This document shows, piece after piece, positions 26,504 through 35,386 of a DNA stretch of 64,000 nucleotides. The notes beneath the pieces are model-generated. The model worked only from the letters and a program-made list of their open reading frames with translations. It did no database searches and had not been told where the DNA came from. Source of the DNA: an uncultured Phycisphaerae bacterium. Its GTDB lineage: Bacteria; Planctomycetota; Phycisphaerae; Sedimentisphaerales; Anaerohalosphaeraceae. Numbering within the stretch: position 1 is the first letter of the stretch; every line of letters starts with the position of its first letter. A program made the translations under genes and the position numbers. Location of the stretch: assembly GCA_937949545.1 (NCBI GenBank), contig CALEDR010000017.1:55348-119347 (forward strand), read 5' to 3'.

Positions 26504-27578
26504 AGCCGTTTTTCTTGACCGTGATCAGACTTTGATTGAGGACCCGGGGTATATCAACCATCCCAGTCAGGTGCGTCTGCTTCCCAGCGTCGCCCAAGCC
26601 CTCATTCAGCTGAAAAAAATGGGGTATCTGCTGGTTGTTGTTTCCAATCAGTCCGGTGTGGCACGCGGTCTGGTCACCGAAGAAGTTCTCCAGCAGATTC
26701 ACCATCAGCTCAAAAAACTCCTGGCTGATGAAGGGGCCTACCTGGATGCCATTTACTACTGCCCCTTTCATCCGGAAGGCGTAATCCCGAAATATCGATG
26801 CGAAAGCGACCTGCGCAAACCGAATCCGGGCATGCTCCTGAAGGCCGCTCAGGATTTATCAATTGACCTGTCCCGTTCGTGGATGATTGGGGATTCCTTC
26901 CGGGATATCGAAGCCGGCATCCGCGCCGGCTGCAAAACCATCTTGATCGAATCGCCCGTTCGCCGCCTTCAGCCGGGTCCCTCCGACCCTGTTCCCGATC
27001 GAAAGGTCGCCAGTCTTCGGGAGGCCGCCAATCTGATTCGAATGCTCGAGCAGTCCTCCAAGCCGGCCGTCGCAGCGTCCGTCCAAACACCGCCGCAGCC
27101 CGACCCGACAGCACTTTACACCCCGCCGACTCAAAAAACGGAAAAACCGGCTCCCGCCCCTGAACCAAAGAGCGTTCAGACCCAGCCGGCTCAGGAGACG
27201 CCTGAAGAAACTCCCTCCGGCAGCAACCAGCTGCCCGAGATGCCTCTCGAGAAAAAGAAAGAAGAATCAAATCCCCTTCCTGAACAGTCGTTTTCGGAAG
27301 AAGACATTCTTCCCCAGCCCGCTCATCCAGAAATCCGTTCTCTCCTTCAGGAAATCCTTCGCCTGGTGCGGCTCCAGCATCGCGAACGAATGTATGAGGA
27401 TTTTTCCTTTCCGCAGATGCTGGCGACGATCACCGGCGTTTTGTCGGTATTTTGTCTGGTCTTGAGCATCTGGCTCTGGTTTGATTCCGCCAAGTCCCCT
27501 CTCCCCGCCCAAATGACCCTCGGCTATGCCGTCGCCCTGCTGCTGTTAACCATGGTCCTGCTGCTGATTCGCAAATAA
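26490..27578 (+). CDS. gmhB: GmhB-type heptose bisphosphate phosphatase with proline-rich linker and membrane tail
   Basis: The N-terminal domain (about 1-185) is a HAD phosphatase of the D-glycero-D-manno-heptose 1,7-bisphosphate 7-phosphatase family, the step between the two HldE reactions. Motif I is FLDRDQTLIEDPGY (usual form DRDGT). The zinc-finger region has CPFHP and a later CESDLRKPNPG, so one of the usual four ligands (the second Cys of CxCRKP) looks missing. After residue 185 there is a proline/glutamate/glutamine-rich linker (to about 275), then two hydrophobic helices (about 308-330, 338-358). Ordinary GmhB is about 185 residues, so this is an anchored fusion. Confidence 0.87.
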   Translation: MKQNKAVFLDRDQTLIEDPGYINHPSQVRLLPSVAQALIQLKKMGYLLVVVSNQSGVARGLVTEEVLQQIHHQLKKLLADEGAYLDAIYYCPFHPEGVIPKYRCESDLRKPNPGMLLKAAQDLSIDLSRSWMIGDSFRDIEAGIRAGCKTILIESPVRRLQPGPSDPVPDRKVASLREAANLIRMLEQSSKPAVAASVQTPPQPDPTALYTPPTQKTEKPAPAPEPKSVQTQPAQETPEETPSGSNQLPEMPLEKKKEESNPLPEQSFSEEDILPQPAHPEIRSLLQEILRLVRLQHRERMYEDFSFPQMLATITGVLSVFCLVLSIWLWFDSAKSPLPAQMTLGYAVALLLLTMVLLLIRK

Positions 27579-27606
27579 AGACAAACCTCCTTGAAAAGGT
27601 GTTTGG

Positions 27607-28638
27607 ATGGCCGAAGAAAAAATTCTCATCTGGCTTCCTTCTCCGTTAGGTGATGCCGTCATGGCCACCCCCGCTCTTCGCGCCTTCCGCACCGGCTTTC
27701 CCGCTGCTCACATCACCTTTCTGGGTTCTGCTTCCGTCCGGCAGGTCTTGAACCCTTCTTCTTTTTGCAATGACTGGCTCGACCGTCAGCCGTCATTCGT
27801 AAAAAACATCCGCTCCATCCGCCGGGGAGGTTTCCGAACCTGCATCCTGCTGAAAAACTCCTTCGGCTCGGCTTTGACAGCAGCTCTTGCGGGCATTCCC
27901 AACCGCATCGGCTACGCCCGCGACGGACGCACCAAACTTTTAACCCGCCCCGTTCAGCCGCTCAAAGACTCATCCGGTCGTTTTGTCCCGATTCCCGCCA
28001 TTGATTATTACCTGAACCTCGCCCGCTCTCTCGGGCTCGATGCATCAGACCGCACCATGGAACTGCCATTCGCCTCCGGCGCCGAAGAACGCCTTCGCCG
28101 GAAACTGCCGGCCTTCTTTTCCCACAAAGGCCCCAAAGTCATTTTGGTCCCCGGCGGAGCGTTCGGGCCGAGCAAGTGCTGGCCGCCGGAACGGTTCGCC
28201 CGAACCGCCGATGCCCTGAAGGAACACTACGGAGCTCTGGTCATTGTCTCCATCGCACCCTCCCCCGCCGAACAGCAGATTGCTCAAACCATTCGCCGGC
28301 TGGCCCGCCATCCGATTCTCTGCACCGCCGACATCCCGCTCGACCTCTCGGACATGAAAACCCTGATTGCCCGGGCGGATTTGGTGATTACAAACGACAC
28401 CGGCCCGCGTCATATCGCCGTCGCCTTCAAACGCAAGGTTATCACCCTGTTCGGGCCCAATAATCCCCAATGGACGCAAACGGGCTGGTCCGAAGAAGTC
28501 CAAATTATCGGCCAAGGTCCCTGCGTACCCTGCAACAAACCCGTCTGCCGGCAAAAGCAGCACTACTGCATGGAATCCATCACCGTCGAACAGGTATTCG
28601 AAGCCGTCCGGCGGCTCTGGAAGGAACCTTCCCGATGA
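27607..28638 (+). CDS. GT9-family heptosyltransferase-like glycosyltransferase
   Basis: Inner-membrane-associated transferase that probably adds a heptose (or similar sugar) from an ADP-sugar to lipid A-core. The 343-residue protein has the GT9 two-domain layout: an N-terminal LPSPLGDAVMATPALRAFR, and in the C-domain VPGGAFGPSKCWPPERFA and the nucleotide-binding ITNDTGPRHIAVAF. AAAAGG precedes the ATG. It follows gmhB by 28 bases and overlaps the next gene by 4. Donor assignment rests on the neighbouring heptose genes. Confidence 0.9.
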   Translation: MAEEKILIWLPSPLGDAVMATPALRAFRTGFPAAHITFLGSASVRQVLNPSSFCNDWLDRQPSFVKNIRSIRRGGFRTCILLKNSFGSALTAALAGIPNRIGYARDGRTKLLTRPVQPLKDSSGRFVPIPAIDYYLNLARSLGLDASDRTMELPFASGAEERLRRKLPAFFSHKGPKVILVPGGAFGPSKCWPPERFARTADALKEHYGALVIVSIAPSPAEQQIAQTIRRLARHPILCTADIPLDLSDMKTLIARADLVITNDTGPRHIAVAFKRKVITLFGPNNPQWTQTGWSEEVQIIGQGPCVPCNKPVCRQKQHYCMESITVEQVFEAVRRLWKEPSR

Positions 28639-29483
28639 ACCAGCCGACCCTCACAGAGTTTGCAGAAAACTTCTGGGCCGCTCCCGACTGGCACGAACCT
28701 CTTCGGCAGCTCGGCCTGACAACCTTCGACGCCGTCTTTTCCTTCCGGACCGGCCAATCGTTGACCAAACCCTATCTGTCCGCCTTCCGCAGCCGCGACC
28801 GCATTCTCGTCCCCGGAGGCAAGGCTCTTTACCTGAAGCGGTACAATCATCCGCCGCTCCGGCATCAAATCGCCGGCTGGCTCCAATGGGGCCGACGCGT
28901 CTCCTGCGCCGACCTCGACCGCCTTCCCGCAGAGCCCTTGGCACAAATCGGCATCCAGACTCCCAAAATTGTTGCCTACGGAACCCGCCGGGGCCGGCTG
29001 TTTGAGAGGCAAAGTTTCATTATCACGGAAGAAATCTCCGGTTCGTCCCTGGAAAAACGCCTTCCGGACTGCCTGACCGACTTAAATCCTGTGCACAATC
29101 CCGCCCCGCGCCGGCAGTTTCTGAACCGGCTGGCGGACTGGGTTGCCGCTTTTCACAGCAGCGGTTTCTGCCATCGCGATCTGTACTTGTCGCATATTTT
29201 CCTGACCGAGGATGACCGGCTGGTTCTCATCGACCTGCATCGAACGTTTCGTCCTCGCCTCCTCCGGCAGCGCTGGCGTCTGAAAGACCTCACCCAGCTG
29301 TATTATTCTGCACCGGGACAATGGATTTCTCGCACCGACCGGCTTCGCTTTTATCTCCGTTATGTCGGCCGCCCTGAACTGACCGCCGCCGACCGCCGTC
29401 TCATCCGAAAAATCAAACGAAAGGCCTGGCGCATCGCCGACCGCGATATCCGCCGAGGCCGCTCTGTTCCTTTTGCCCAATAG
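28635..29483 (+). CDS. WaaP-like lipopolysaccharide core kinase
   Basis: Protein-kinase-like enzyme of the lipopolysaccharide kinase (Kdo/WaaP) family, likely phosphorylating a core sugar. Its 282 residues show the ATP-lobe lysine region KALYLKRYN, the catalytic loop FCHRDLYLSHIFL and the metal loop VLIDLHR in place of DFG. The start at 28635 (ATGA overlap with the GT9 stop) is preferred; the frame opens at 28470 but that stretch lies inside GT9. A basic C-terminus fits membrane-proximal work. Confidence 0.88.
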   Translation: MNQPTLTEFAENFWAAPDWHEPLRQLGLTTFDAVFSFRTGQSLTKPYLSAFRSRDRILVPGGKALYLKRYNHPPLRHQIAGWLQWGRRVSCADLDRLPAEPLAQIGIQTPKIVAYGTRRGRLFERQSFIITEEISGSSLEKRLPDCLTDLNPVHNPAPRRQFLNRLADWVAAFHSSGFCHRDLYLSHIFLTEDDRLVLIDLHRTFRPRLLRQRWRLKDLTQLYYSAPGQWISRTDRLRFYLRYVGRPELTAADRRLIRKIKRKAWRIADRDIRRGRSVPFAQ

Positions 29484-29486
29484 ACT

Positions 29487-30683
29487 ATGGAAGCAAAATC
29501 TCTCCGCATCACAATCCTGGCCGAACAGGCGGATCCCGCACGCGGCGGTGCCGAACGCAGCGTCCGCGAGCTTACGGAAGAACTGAACCGACAGGGCGTC
29601 GAAACCACCCTGCTGACCGCTGCCGGAACCCCTGACGGCCGACACATCCAGTCCCTTTTTCCCAATACCAAAGCCAAACAAATTCCCCTGTCCCGCATCG
29701 AAGACGCCCTCAGGGAGTACCTCAAAAGCCATCCGTGCGATCTGCTCCACAGCACCCTGCCCGTCTGCGGGACTGATGTGTACCAGCCGCGCGGCGGCAG
29801 CTGGAAACAAACCGTCCTCCAGCACGCTCAAAGTTATCCGGACCCCATCCGCCGCTTTCTCAAAACCCGCCTCCATTTCCTCAATCGCCGACGCACCCGG
29901 TACCTCTGCGCCGAACATCGTCTTCTGACGACAGACAAAAAAGCGGTCATTGCCGCCCTGTCCGAAAGCGTAAAAACTCACTTCCTCCGCCATTACAATC
30001 TTCCGCCGCAGCGCATTGCCGTCATCCCCAACGGCATTCGCATCCCCGAATCCCCCGCTCCCGAAACCGCCGCCGATTTCCGCAGCCGGCTGCTTGCCTC
30101 CGCAGGATTAAACCCTTCCGCCGCAGCCGCTGTCTTCCTCTTTGCCGCCAACAACTTCCGCCTCAAAGGGCTCTATGACTTCATCACCCCCTTCGCCGAC
30201 GCCGTTCGAAAAAGCCCCGTCCCGCTTCTGCTGGTCATCGCCGGCAGGGACAACCCCCGCAGGGCCCGCAATCTCGCCTGGCTGGCCGGCCTCGAAAAAA
30301 ATCTGATTTTCACCGGGCCGCTGCCGAACCTCTCCACCGCCCTGGCCGCCGCCGACGCCGCCGTCCTGCCGACCTGGTATGACCCCAGCTCCCGATTTAT
30401 TCTCGAAGCCCTCGCTATGGCCAAACCCGTACTGACCACCGCCCTTAACGGCGCCTCCGACTTTATCCAACCCGGCCGTCACGGCATCCTCGTTGAACAT
30501 CCCCGCTGCCGCCGGCAAATCACCGACGGTCTCCTGCAGCTGGCCGATGCAAAAACACGCACCCTCTTCGCCGATGCTATCCTTCAGGACAATGTTCGAG
30601 AACAGGTCTCCATCACCCGACATGTCCAGCAGCTGATTTCTCTTTACAAACAGATTCTCTCCCGAGAAAATAAACCCCTATGA
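29487..30683 (+). CDS. GT4-family glycosyltransferase
   Basis: A retaining, GT-B fold glycosyltransferase of 398 residues, similar to lipopolysaccharide-core enzymes such as WaaG. An N-terminal Rossmann domain begins ITILAEQADPARGGAERSV. The C-terminal donor domain has NNFRLKGLYDF and the E-x7-E region LPTWYDPSSRFILEALAMAKP. It starts 3 bases after the kinase gene and overlaps plsY by 4. Probable substrate: a core hexose; not determinable further. Confidence 0.9.
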   Translation: MEAKSLRITILAEQADPARGGAERSVRELTEELNRQGVETTLLTAAGTPDGRHIQSLFPNTKAKQIPLSRIEDALREYLKSHPCDLLHSTLPVCGTDVYQPRGGSWKQTVLQHAQSYPDPIRRFLKTRLHFLNRRRTRYLCAEHRLLTTDKKAVIAALSESVKTHFLRHYNLPPQRIAVIPNGIRIPESPAPETAADFRSRLLASAGLNPSAAAAVFLFAANNFRLKGLYDFITPFADAVRKSPVPLLLVIAGRDNPRRARNLAWLAGLEKNLIFTGPLPNLSTALAAADAAVLPTWYDPSSRFILEALAMAKPVLTTALNGASDFIQPGRHGILVEHPRCRRQITDGLLQLADAKTRTLFADAILQDNVREQVSITRHVQQLISLYKQILSRENKPL

Positions 30684-31342
30684 AATGGCTGACTCTGATC
30701 ACCGCTGCGTACCTGCTCGGTTCGATTCCTTTTGGTCTGCTGATCGCACACTTTCACGGAATCGACCTTCGCCGCGTCGGTTCCGGAAACATCGGAGCCA
30801 CCAACGTCGTCCGCGCACTCGGACGCAAATGGGGCATCTTTTGCTTTCTCCTCGATGTCTCCAAAGGCCTTCTGCCGATGCTCATTCCGCCTCTGATGGG
30901 CCTGACAAACCCTTCCCCCACGGCCGCACAGCTTCTCGGCTGGCTGGCTGTCGGCACCGCCGCCATCCTCGGCCATATCTTTCCGGTGTACCTGGGCTTC
31001 AAAGGCGGCAAAGGCGTCGCTACCAGTCTGGGGGTGGTTTTGGGACTTTGGCCTTATTTTACACTCTGCGGTTTGGCGGCCCTGCTTGTCTGGCTGGCGG
31101 CTGCCTTCATTTGGCGGTATGTTTCCCTGGCTTCTATCCTTGCCGCGGCAGCGTATCCGCTGATTCTGCTGGCCGCTGTGTGCCTGCTGCCCGGCTGGAC
31201 GTTCGCCAATCTTTGGCCGCTCTTTTTGGTCGCCGTCCCGGTGCCCGCTCTGGTGATTTGGCGTCATCGGGCCAACATCCAGCGCATCCGGGCCGGCACG
31301 GAAAGCCGCATCGGCCAAAAGAAACCTCAGCCGGCTGCATAA
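30680..31342 (+). CDS. plsY: glycerol-3-phosphate acyltransferase PlsY
   Basis: Integral membrane enzyme adding the first acyl group to glycerol 3-phosphate from acyl-phosphate. The 220 residues form five or more helices. The signature loops are GSIPFG, the GSGNIGATNV motif and GFKGGKGVAT. Translation is coupled to GT4 (ATGA). Its 3' end runs 16 bases into the convergent aminotransferase gene. Last gene of the envelope operon. Confidence 0.95.
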   Translation: MKWLTLITAAYLLGSIPFGLLIAHFHGIDLRRVGSGNIGATNVVRALGRKWGIFCFLLDVSKGLLPMLIPPLMGLTNPSPTAAQLLGWLAVGTAAILGHIFPVYLGFKGGKGVATSLGVVLGLWPYFTLCGLAALLVWLAAAFIWRYVSLASILAAAAYPLILLAAVCLLPGWTFANLWPLFLVAVPVPALVIWRHRANIQRIRAGTESRIGQKKPQPAA

Positions 31343-32580
31343 ATCCGGCGAACCTCCTGGCCCAAAATCGCCAGCCCTTTTTCGACGGTCTGCTCGTCCG
31401 CCGCATAACTGATTCGAATGCATTCCTGCCGGTGCGTCCAATCCTCAGAAAAGCCCGGAAAGAAATAATGCCCCGGCACGACAATCACGCCCCGCTCCTT
31501 GAGCCGCCGATACAGCTGCTCGGACGAAATCGGCAGCTGCCGCAGCCACAGCCACAAAAAGAACGCTCCCTCCGGCTTGTGCACTGCATACGGAAGCCCC
31601 TTCAGATGCTCCTCCAGACAGGACAGGGCATACCGGCATTTTCGTTCGTAAAACGGACGAATCACCTCCCGGCTGAGCCGCTCAATCTGCCCGCTGCGAA
31701 TCAGCTCCGTCCCAATTGAGGCCCCGATGCCGCTGGGCGTGAGCGTAATAATCGCATTCATCTCCGCCACCGCCGCGGCAACTTCCCTTTGCGCAATCAC
31801 AATGCCGATCCGCGCCGACGGCAGCCCCAGCTTTGACAAACTCATGCACACAATTGTATTGTCATTCCAGAATGGGGCCGCTTCCGTAAAGAGAATATTC
31901 GGAAAGGGCAGCCCGTAGGCATTGTCCAAAATCAGCGGCACCCTGTGACGGCGGGCCAGTTCATCCAGCCGCCGCACCTCTTCATCCGTCAGCACATTGG
32001 CCGTCGGATTGGTCGGACGCGATACACAAATCGCTCCCACTGTCTCATCCACCCGCAGCGAATCCAAATCCACCCGATACTTAAACTGATGATCTCCGAC
32101 AAATTCAATGCGCGGCCTGTACGAAACAAACAAATCCTCCTCAATCCCCAAATCCGTATATCCGATGTACTCGGGCACCATCGGCAGCAGAATCCGCTTC
32201 CTGACGCCTCCGTCAAACGTTCCGCCCAAAAGATTAAACAGCATAAAAAACGCCGTCTGGCTGCCGCTGGTCAGGGCGATATTCTGGGATCCTATCGCCC
32301 AGCCCAGCCGCCTTCGAAGCATTTCACAGAGCGCCTCAATCAGGGCGGGATTTCCCTGCGGCGGGTCATATTCCCCCACCACCTTTTCAAACGCGCCGGA
32401 CTGCGACAAAATCCTCTCCGTCGCCTCGTGACAGGCCCGCTCCACCTCCGGAATATGTGCCGGATTGCCGCCGCCCAGCCTATACACCGGCCCCCGTCCG
32501 GTCCCCGCCGCCAAGTCTTTCATCAGTTCCCCAATCCCCGACCGACACGCCAGTTTTTGTCCAAATCGCGAAAACTGCAT
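31327..32580 (-). CDS. avtA: valine-pyruvate aminotransferase AvtA
   Basis: PLP-dependent class I aminotransferase making valine/alanine by transamination. The 417-residue protein opens with the AvtA-like MQFSRFGQKLACRSGIGELM and RLGGGNPAHIPEVE. It contains the SRPTNPTANVLTDEEV block and the PLP lysine in MSLSKLGLPSARIG. AAGGA precedes the ATG. It is the last of a five-gene minus-strand set and converges on plsY with a 16-base overlap. Confidence 0.92.
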   Translation of the reverse strand: MQFSRFGQKLACRSGIGELMKDLAAGTGRGPVYRLGGGNPAHIPEVERACHEATERILSQSGAFEKVVGEYDPPQGNPALIEALCEMLRRRLGWAIGSQNIALTSGSQTAFFMLFNLLGGTFDGGVRKRILLPMVPEYIGYTDLGIEEDLFVSYRPRIEFVGDHQFKYRVDLDSLRVDETVGAICVSRPTNPTANVLTDEEVRRLDELARRHRVPLILDNAYGLPFPNILFTEAAPFWNDNTIVCMSLSKLGLPSARIGIVIAQREVAAAVAEMNAIITLTPSGIGASIGTELIRSGQIERLSREVIRPFYERKCRYALSCLEEHLKGLPYAVHKPEGAFFLWLWLRQLPISSEQLYRRLKERGVIVVPGHYFFPGFSEDWTHRQECIRISYAADEQTVEKGLAILGQEVRRIYAAG

Positions 32581-32585
32581 CCGTT

Positions 32586-33347
32586 TTATCCTTTCAGCAT
32601 TTCCATCAGCTCACGGGCGTTCTGCACCGCATAGGCCTGGTAATCGTTATTAAAATACGCATATACATCAAGACCTGCGCTGATTTGCTCCCGCAGCCGG
32701 ACCGCCCATTCCTCCAGCATCGCCTTCGTATAAAGGGTCCGATACCGCTGCGTCCTGCCGTGAAAGCGAACATAGACAAAATCCCTGCTGGCCCGCTTCG
32801 GCACCGCCGGCCCCAGTCCATCTGCCAGACACAGCCCGCATCCAAACCGCTCCAGCTGCTCCAGTACCGGCTCGGCCGTCCAGCTTTCGTGGCGAAACTC
32901 AAAGACAAACCGAAAGGTCCGACCGAGTTTGACCTGCAGCTCCGCCAGCACCTGCAGATACGCCTTCAGCCGTTCCTCCTCCCGATGCAGTCCCGGCGGC
33001 AGCTGAATCAGAATCGGCCCCAGATGCTCCCCCAGCAGCGCCGCCCGTTCGAGGGCACGCTCCGTCGGCTCCGCCGCATCCGCCAGCCGTCTGCGGTGGG
33101 TTACCTGCCGCCACATCTTCACTGCAAAAACGAACCCCTTCGGGGCCTTGTCTCTCCAGGCCTCAAAGGTCGCCGCCGGAAACAAATGATAAAACGGGGC
33201 GTTCAGCTCCACTGCCGAAAAATGCCGCGCGTAATACGCAAACCAGTCCTTTTTCGAAAGCCCCTCCGGATAAAAACGCCCCGCCCAGTCCTCATACGAC
33301 CACCCCGATGTCCCGACCCACATCCGCCCTTTCTTCCTCCGGCTCAT
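32586..33347 (-). CDS. DUF72 domain protein
   Basis: A 253-residue protein of the YecE/DUF72 family (TIM-barrel fold, function not established). Typical segments are WVGTSGWSYEDWAGRFYP at the start, the SAVELNAPFYHLFP block, LGPILIQLPPG, and the C-terminal YAYFNNDYQAYAVQNA. AGGA lies upstream. The avtA start is 5 bases downstream, and the TrmO gene is 84 bases upstream. Confidence 0.9.
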   Translation of the reverse strand: MSRRKKGRMWVGTSGWSYEDWAGRFYPEGLSKKDWFAYYARHFSAVELNAPFYHLFPAATFEAWRDKAPKGFVFAVKMWRQVTHRRRLADAAEPTERALERAALLGEHLGPILIQLPPGLHREEERLKAYLQVLAELQVKLGRTFRFVFEFRHESWTAEPVLEQLERFGCGLCLADGLGPAVPKRASRDFVYVRFHGRTQRYRTLYTKAMLEEWAVRLREQISAGLDVYAYFNNDYQAYAVQNARELMEMLKG

Positions 33348-33431
33348 CGCGGCCTATCCTATTTCCGTCTTTTTCTGAGAGTCTATTCACAATCAAAAAA
33401 CGCTCCACAGAGGCTTTGTGTTCTTTTGGGG

Positions 33432-33908
33432 TTACTTCTCTCCTGTTTTGGAGCCCGTCATTCTGTCTACCCTGCCGGTCATCCAGCCCACCTGGACATT
33501 CTCCCGGGGGTACAAGTCGGGCACATACGGCTTGACATCCAGCACAGGGCTTCCGTCCAGCATATCCACGCCGCGAATCGTCAGAAACCGCCCCTCCCTT
33601 TTTTCCAGCCGCACCACCGACACGCCGATAGGATTTGGCCGAAAAGGAGAACACGTGGCAAACACCCCGTGGGGTTTGTCGTCCCACGGCGGACAGGCCG
33701 TCAAATCCGCCCGCTCAACCCGATGCAGAGAAAACAGCACCACCAGATGGCTGAACCCCTCTACATCCTTCAGCCCCTCCTGATAGTCTTCAAAGACCTC
33801 CAGAACAGCCGTGTATTGCTGCGCCCCTGCCGCCTGACGGGGTATTCCCTCCTGCTGACGAAACGGCGTATGCAGAACCCCGATCGGCTTGAAAACAATG
33901 GATTCCAT
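33432..33908 (-). CDS. trmO: tRNA (t6A37) N6-methyltransferase TrmO (TsaA/YaeB family)
   Basis: S-adenosylmethionine-dependent methylase of t6A37 in tRNA, a beta-barrel enzyme. Family markers are FKPIGVLHTPFRQQEGIPRQ, the conserved HLVVLFSLHRV and FATCSPFRPNPIGVSVVRL, and LDGSPVLDVKPYVP. The 158 residues are the core domain only; the C-terminal extension of some bacterial TrmO proteins is absent. It follows the cyclophilin gene by 6 bases. Confidence 0.88.
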   Translation of the reverse strand: MESIVFKPIGVLHTPFRQQEGIPRQAAGAQQYTAVLEVFEDYQEGLKDVEGFSHLVVLFSLHRVERADLTACPPWDDKPHGVFATCSPFRPNPIGVSVVRLEKREGRFLTIRGVDMLDGSPVLDVKPYVPDLYPRENVQVGWMTGRVDRMTGSKTGEK

Positions 33909-33914
33909 AAGGCC

Positions 33915-34412
33915 TTACACCAACCGAACCGATACAATCTCCACCGGCTCCAGCGGCACATCCTCATAGCCCTGCCTGCGGCCGGTCCGGACCGACGCAA
34001 TCCGGTCCACCACCTCCATCCCCTCCACAACTTGCCCGAAAACGGCATACCCAATTCGATCCGGCTGGGGCCCCCGGTAATCCAGAAAGTCATTGTCCCG
34101 ATGATTGATAAAAAACTGACAGGTCGCACTGTCCGGCTCCGATGTCCGCGCCATCGCAATCGTCCCCCGCTTATTCTTCAGCCCGTTGGACGCCTCATTG
34201 ACAATCGATTCATAGGTCGGTTTGGGCCGCATCTCCTTCGTCAGACCGCCCCCCTGAATCATAAAATCTTTGATGACCCGATGAAAAATCGTTCCGTCGT
34301 AGTGACCGTTCTGAACATACTCCAGAAAGTTGGCCGTTGTAATCGGTGCCGCCTCCTCATCCAGTTCCAGCTTAATATCGCCCAGCGTTGTCTTCATCAA
34401 AACCTGCTTCAT
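33915..34412 (-). CDS. cyclophilin-type peptidyl-prolyl isomerase (cytoplasmic)
   Basis: A 165-residue cyclophilin (about the size of PpiB) without a signal peptide. The active-site regions FHRVIKDFMIQGGG, ARTSEPDSATCQFFIN and the C-terminal YAVFGQVVEGMEVVDRI are all present. It is 14 bases downstream of a second, exported cyclophilin and shares strong similarity with it, suggesting local duplication. Confidence 0.93.
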   Translation of the reverse strand: MKQVLMKTTLGDIKLELDEEAAPITTANFLEYVQNGHYDGTIFHRVIKDFMIQGGGLTKEMRPKPTYESIVNEASNGLKNKRGTIAMARTSEPDSATCQFFINHRDNDFLDYRGPQPDRIGYAVFGQVVEGMEVVDRIASVRTGRRQGYEDVPLEPVEIVSVRLV

Positions 34413-34426
34413 ATCCGCTCCGTTCG

Positions 34427-35134
34427 TTAACGCACTCGTTCCACACGCTCGATAATTACCGGTTCGACCGGCACATCCGCCATTCCGTTCGGCAGCCGGG
34501 TGGTCGCCACTGTTGCAATCCGGTCCACCACATCCATCCCCTCAATCACCCGGCCGAACACCGCATAACCGGGCTTGTTCGGCCCGTCAAAATCCAAAAA
34601 CGGATTGTCCGCCTGGTTGATGAAAAACTGGCTGGTCGCACTGTTCGGCTGGCTGGTTCGAGCCATCGCAATCGTCCCCCGCAGGTTTCGCAGCTGCGGC
34701 CCGCACTCATTGACAATCGGACTGCGGGTCGGCTTCTGAACCATCTGAGCCGTAAACCCGCCGCCCTGAATCATAAACCGCCGAATCACCCGATGAAAGA
34801 TAGTCCCGTTGTAAAACCCATCGTCCACATATTTGAGAAAGTTTTCCACCGTCACCGGCGCCTTGTCCGGATACAGTTCCAGCACAAGAACTCCCATCGA
34901 CGTCGTCATCTTCACTTTCGGATACGCCGGCTGTGCTTCCTTCTTCTCTTGGGCCGCCGTCCCCGAAACCGCTGCCGTCATCGACGGCTCAGCCGCCGGC
35001 TCCTTGGCGGGGGCAACCTCCTCCACCAGCTCCTCCACCGCCGGGTCTGTTTTTACCTTGTCTTTTTCGTTGCACCCGACAATCCCAATAAGTCCAAATA
35101 CCACTGCTCCGATCCAAAAAAACCTCTTTCTCAT
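34427..35134 (-). CDS. lipoprotein cyclophilin-type peptidyl-prolyl isomerase
   Basis: A 235-residue exported isomerase. An N-terminal lipoprotein signal ([21 protein letters not shown], lipobox IVGC at residues 18-21; only 20 shown per run) is followed by an acidic/alanine-proline linker and a cyclophilin domain from about residue 75 ([44 protein letters not shown]). The start at 35134 is preferred to the upstream in-frame 35176 because AGGAAAGGA precedes it and the signal begins there. Likely folding helper in the periplasm. Confidence 0.9.
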   Translation of the reverse strand: MRKRFFWIGAVVFGLIGIVGCNEKDKVKTDPAVEELVEEVAPAKEPAAEPSMTAAVSGTAAQEKKEAQPAYPKVKMTTSMGVLVLELYPDKAPVTVENFLKYVDDGFYNGTIFHRVIRRFMIQGGGFTAQMVQKPTRSPIVNECGPQLRNLRGTIAMARTSQPNSATSQFFINQADNPFLDFDGPNKPGYAVFGRVIEGMDVVDRIATVATTRLPNGMADVPVEPVIIERVERVR

Positions 35135-35174
35135 AGGTCCTTTCCTTTGAAAACAATTTTTCTCTCTCAGAAGC

Positions 35175-35203
35175 ATTATAATCGGTAAAATATACCGAAC
35201 AAG
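35175..35203 (-). promoter_or_regulatory. promoter of the cyclophilin-avtA gene set, with an embedded dyad
   Basis: Minus strand: TTGTTC (35198-35203), about 17-base spacer, TATAAT (35175-35180). A TCGGTA/TACCGA inverted repeat (35182-35198) fills the spacer, which is where a repressor would block the polymerase. The spacing is within one base of optimum. Confidence 0.5.
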
Positions 35204-35311
35204 GAAAACATAAAAGATTATAAAAGATAGGATAGGTTGTATTATTTATAACATTAGTTAGTTATTCCACATCATCAAAAAATTCTTCTGAAGTATTTAT
35301 GTTCTTTCTTG

Positions 35312-35340
35312 TTGCAAATAGAGAACACATTCATTAAAGT
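35312..35340 (+). promoter_or_regulatory. promoter of hydG
   Basis: TTGCAA (35312-35317), 17-base spacer, TAAAGT (35335-35340); start about 35347 and a 40-base AT-rich leader to the ATG at 35387, with AAGG 10 bases before it. TGTTCT (35299-35304 region) and AGAACA flank the -35 as a spaced inverted repeat. Confidence 0.55.
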
Positions 35341-35386
35341 GGTTGTAGAAAATTAAAAAAGTTTTTTTCTTTAAGGCACATTAACC

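Noticed and set aside
32457..34430. A 657-codon plus-strand open frame
   Set aside because: Antisense to avtA, DUF72, trmO and a cyclophilin; low-complexity Arg/Pro/His-rich translation typical of the complement of GC-rich genes.
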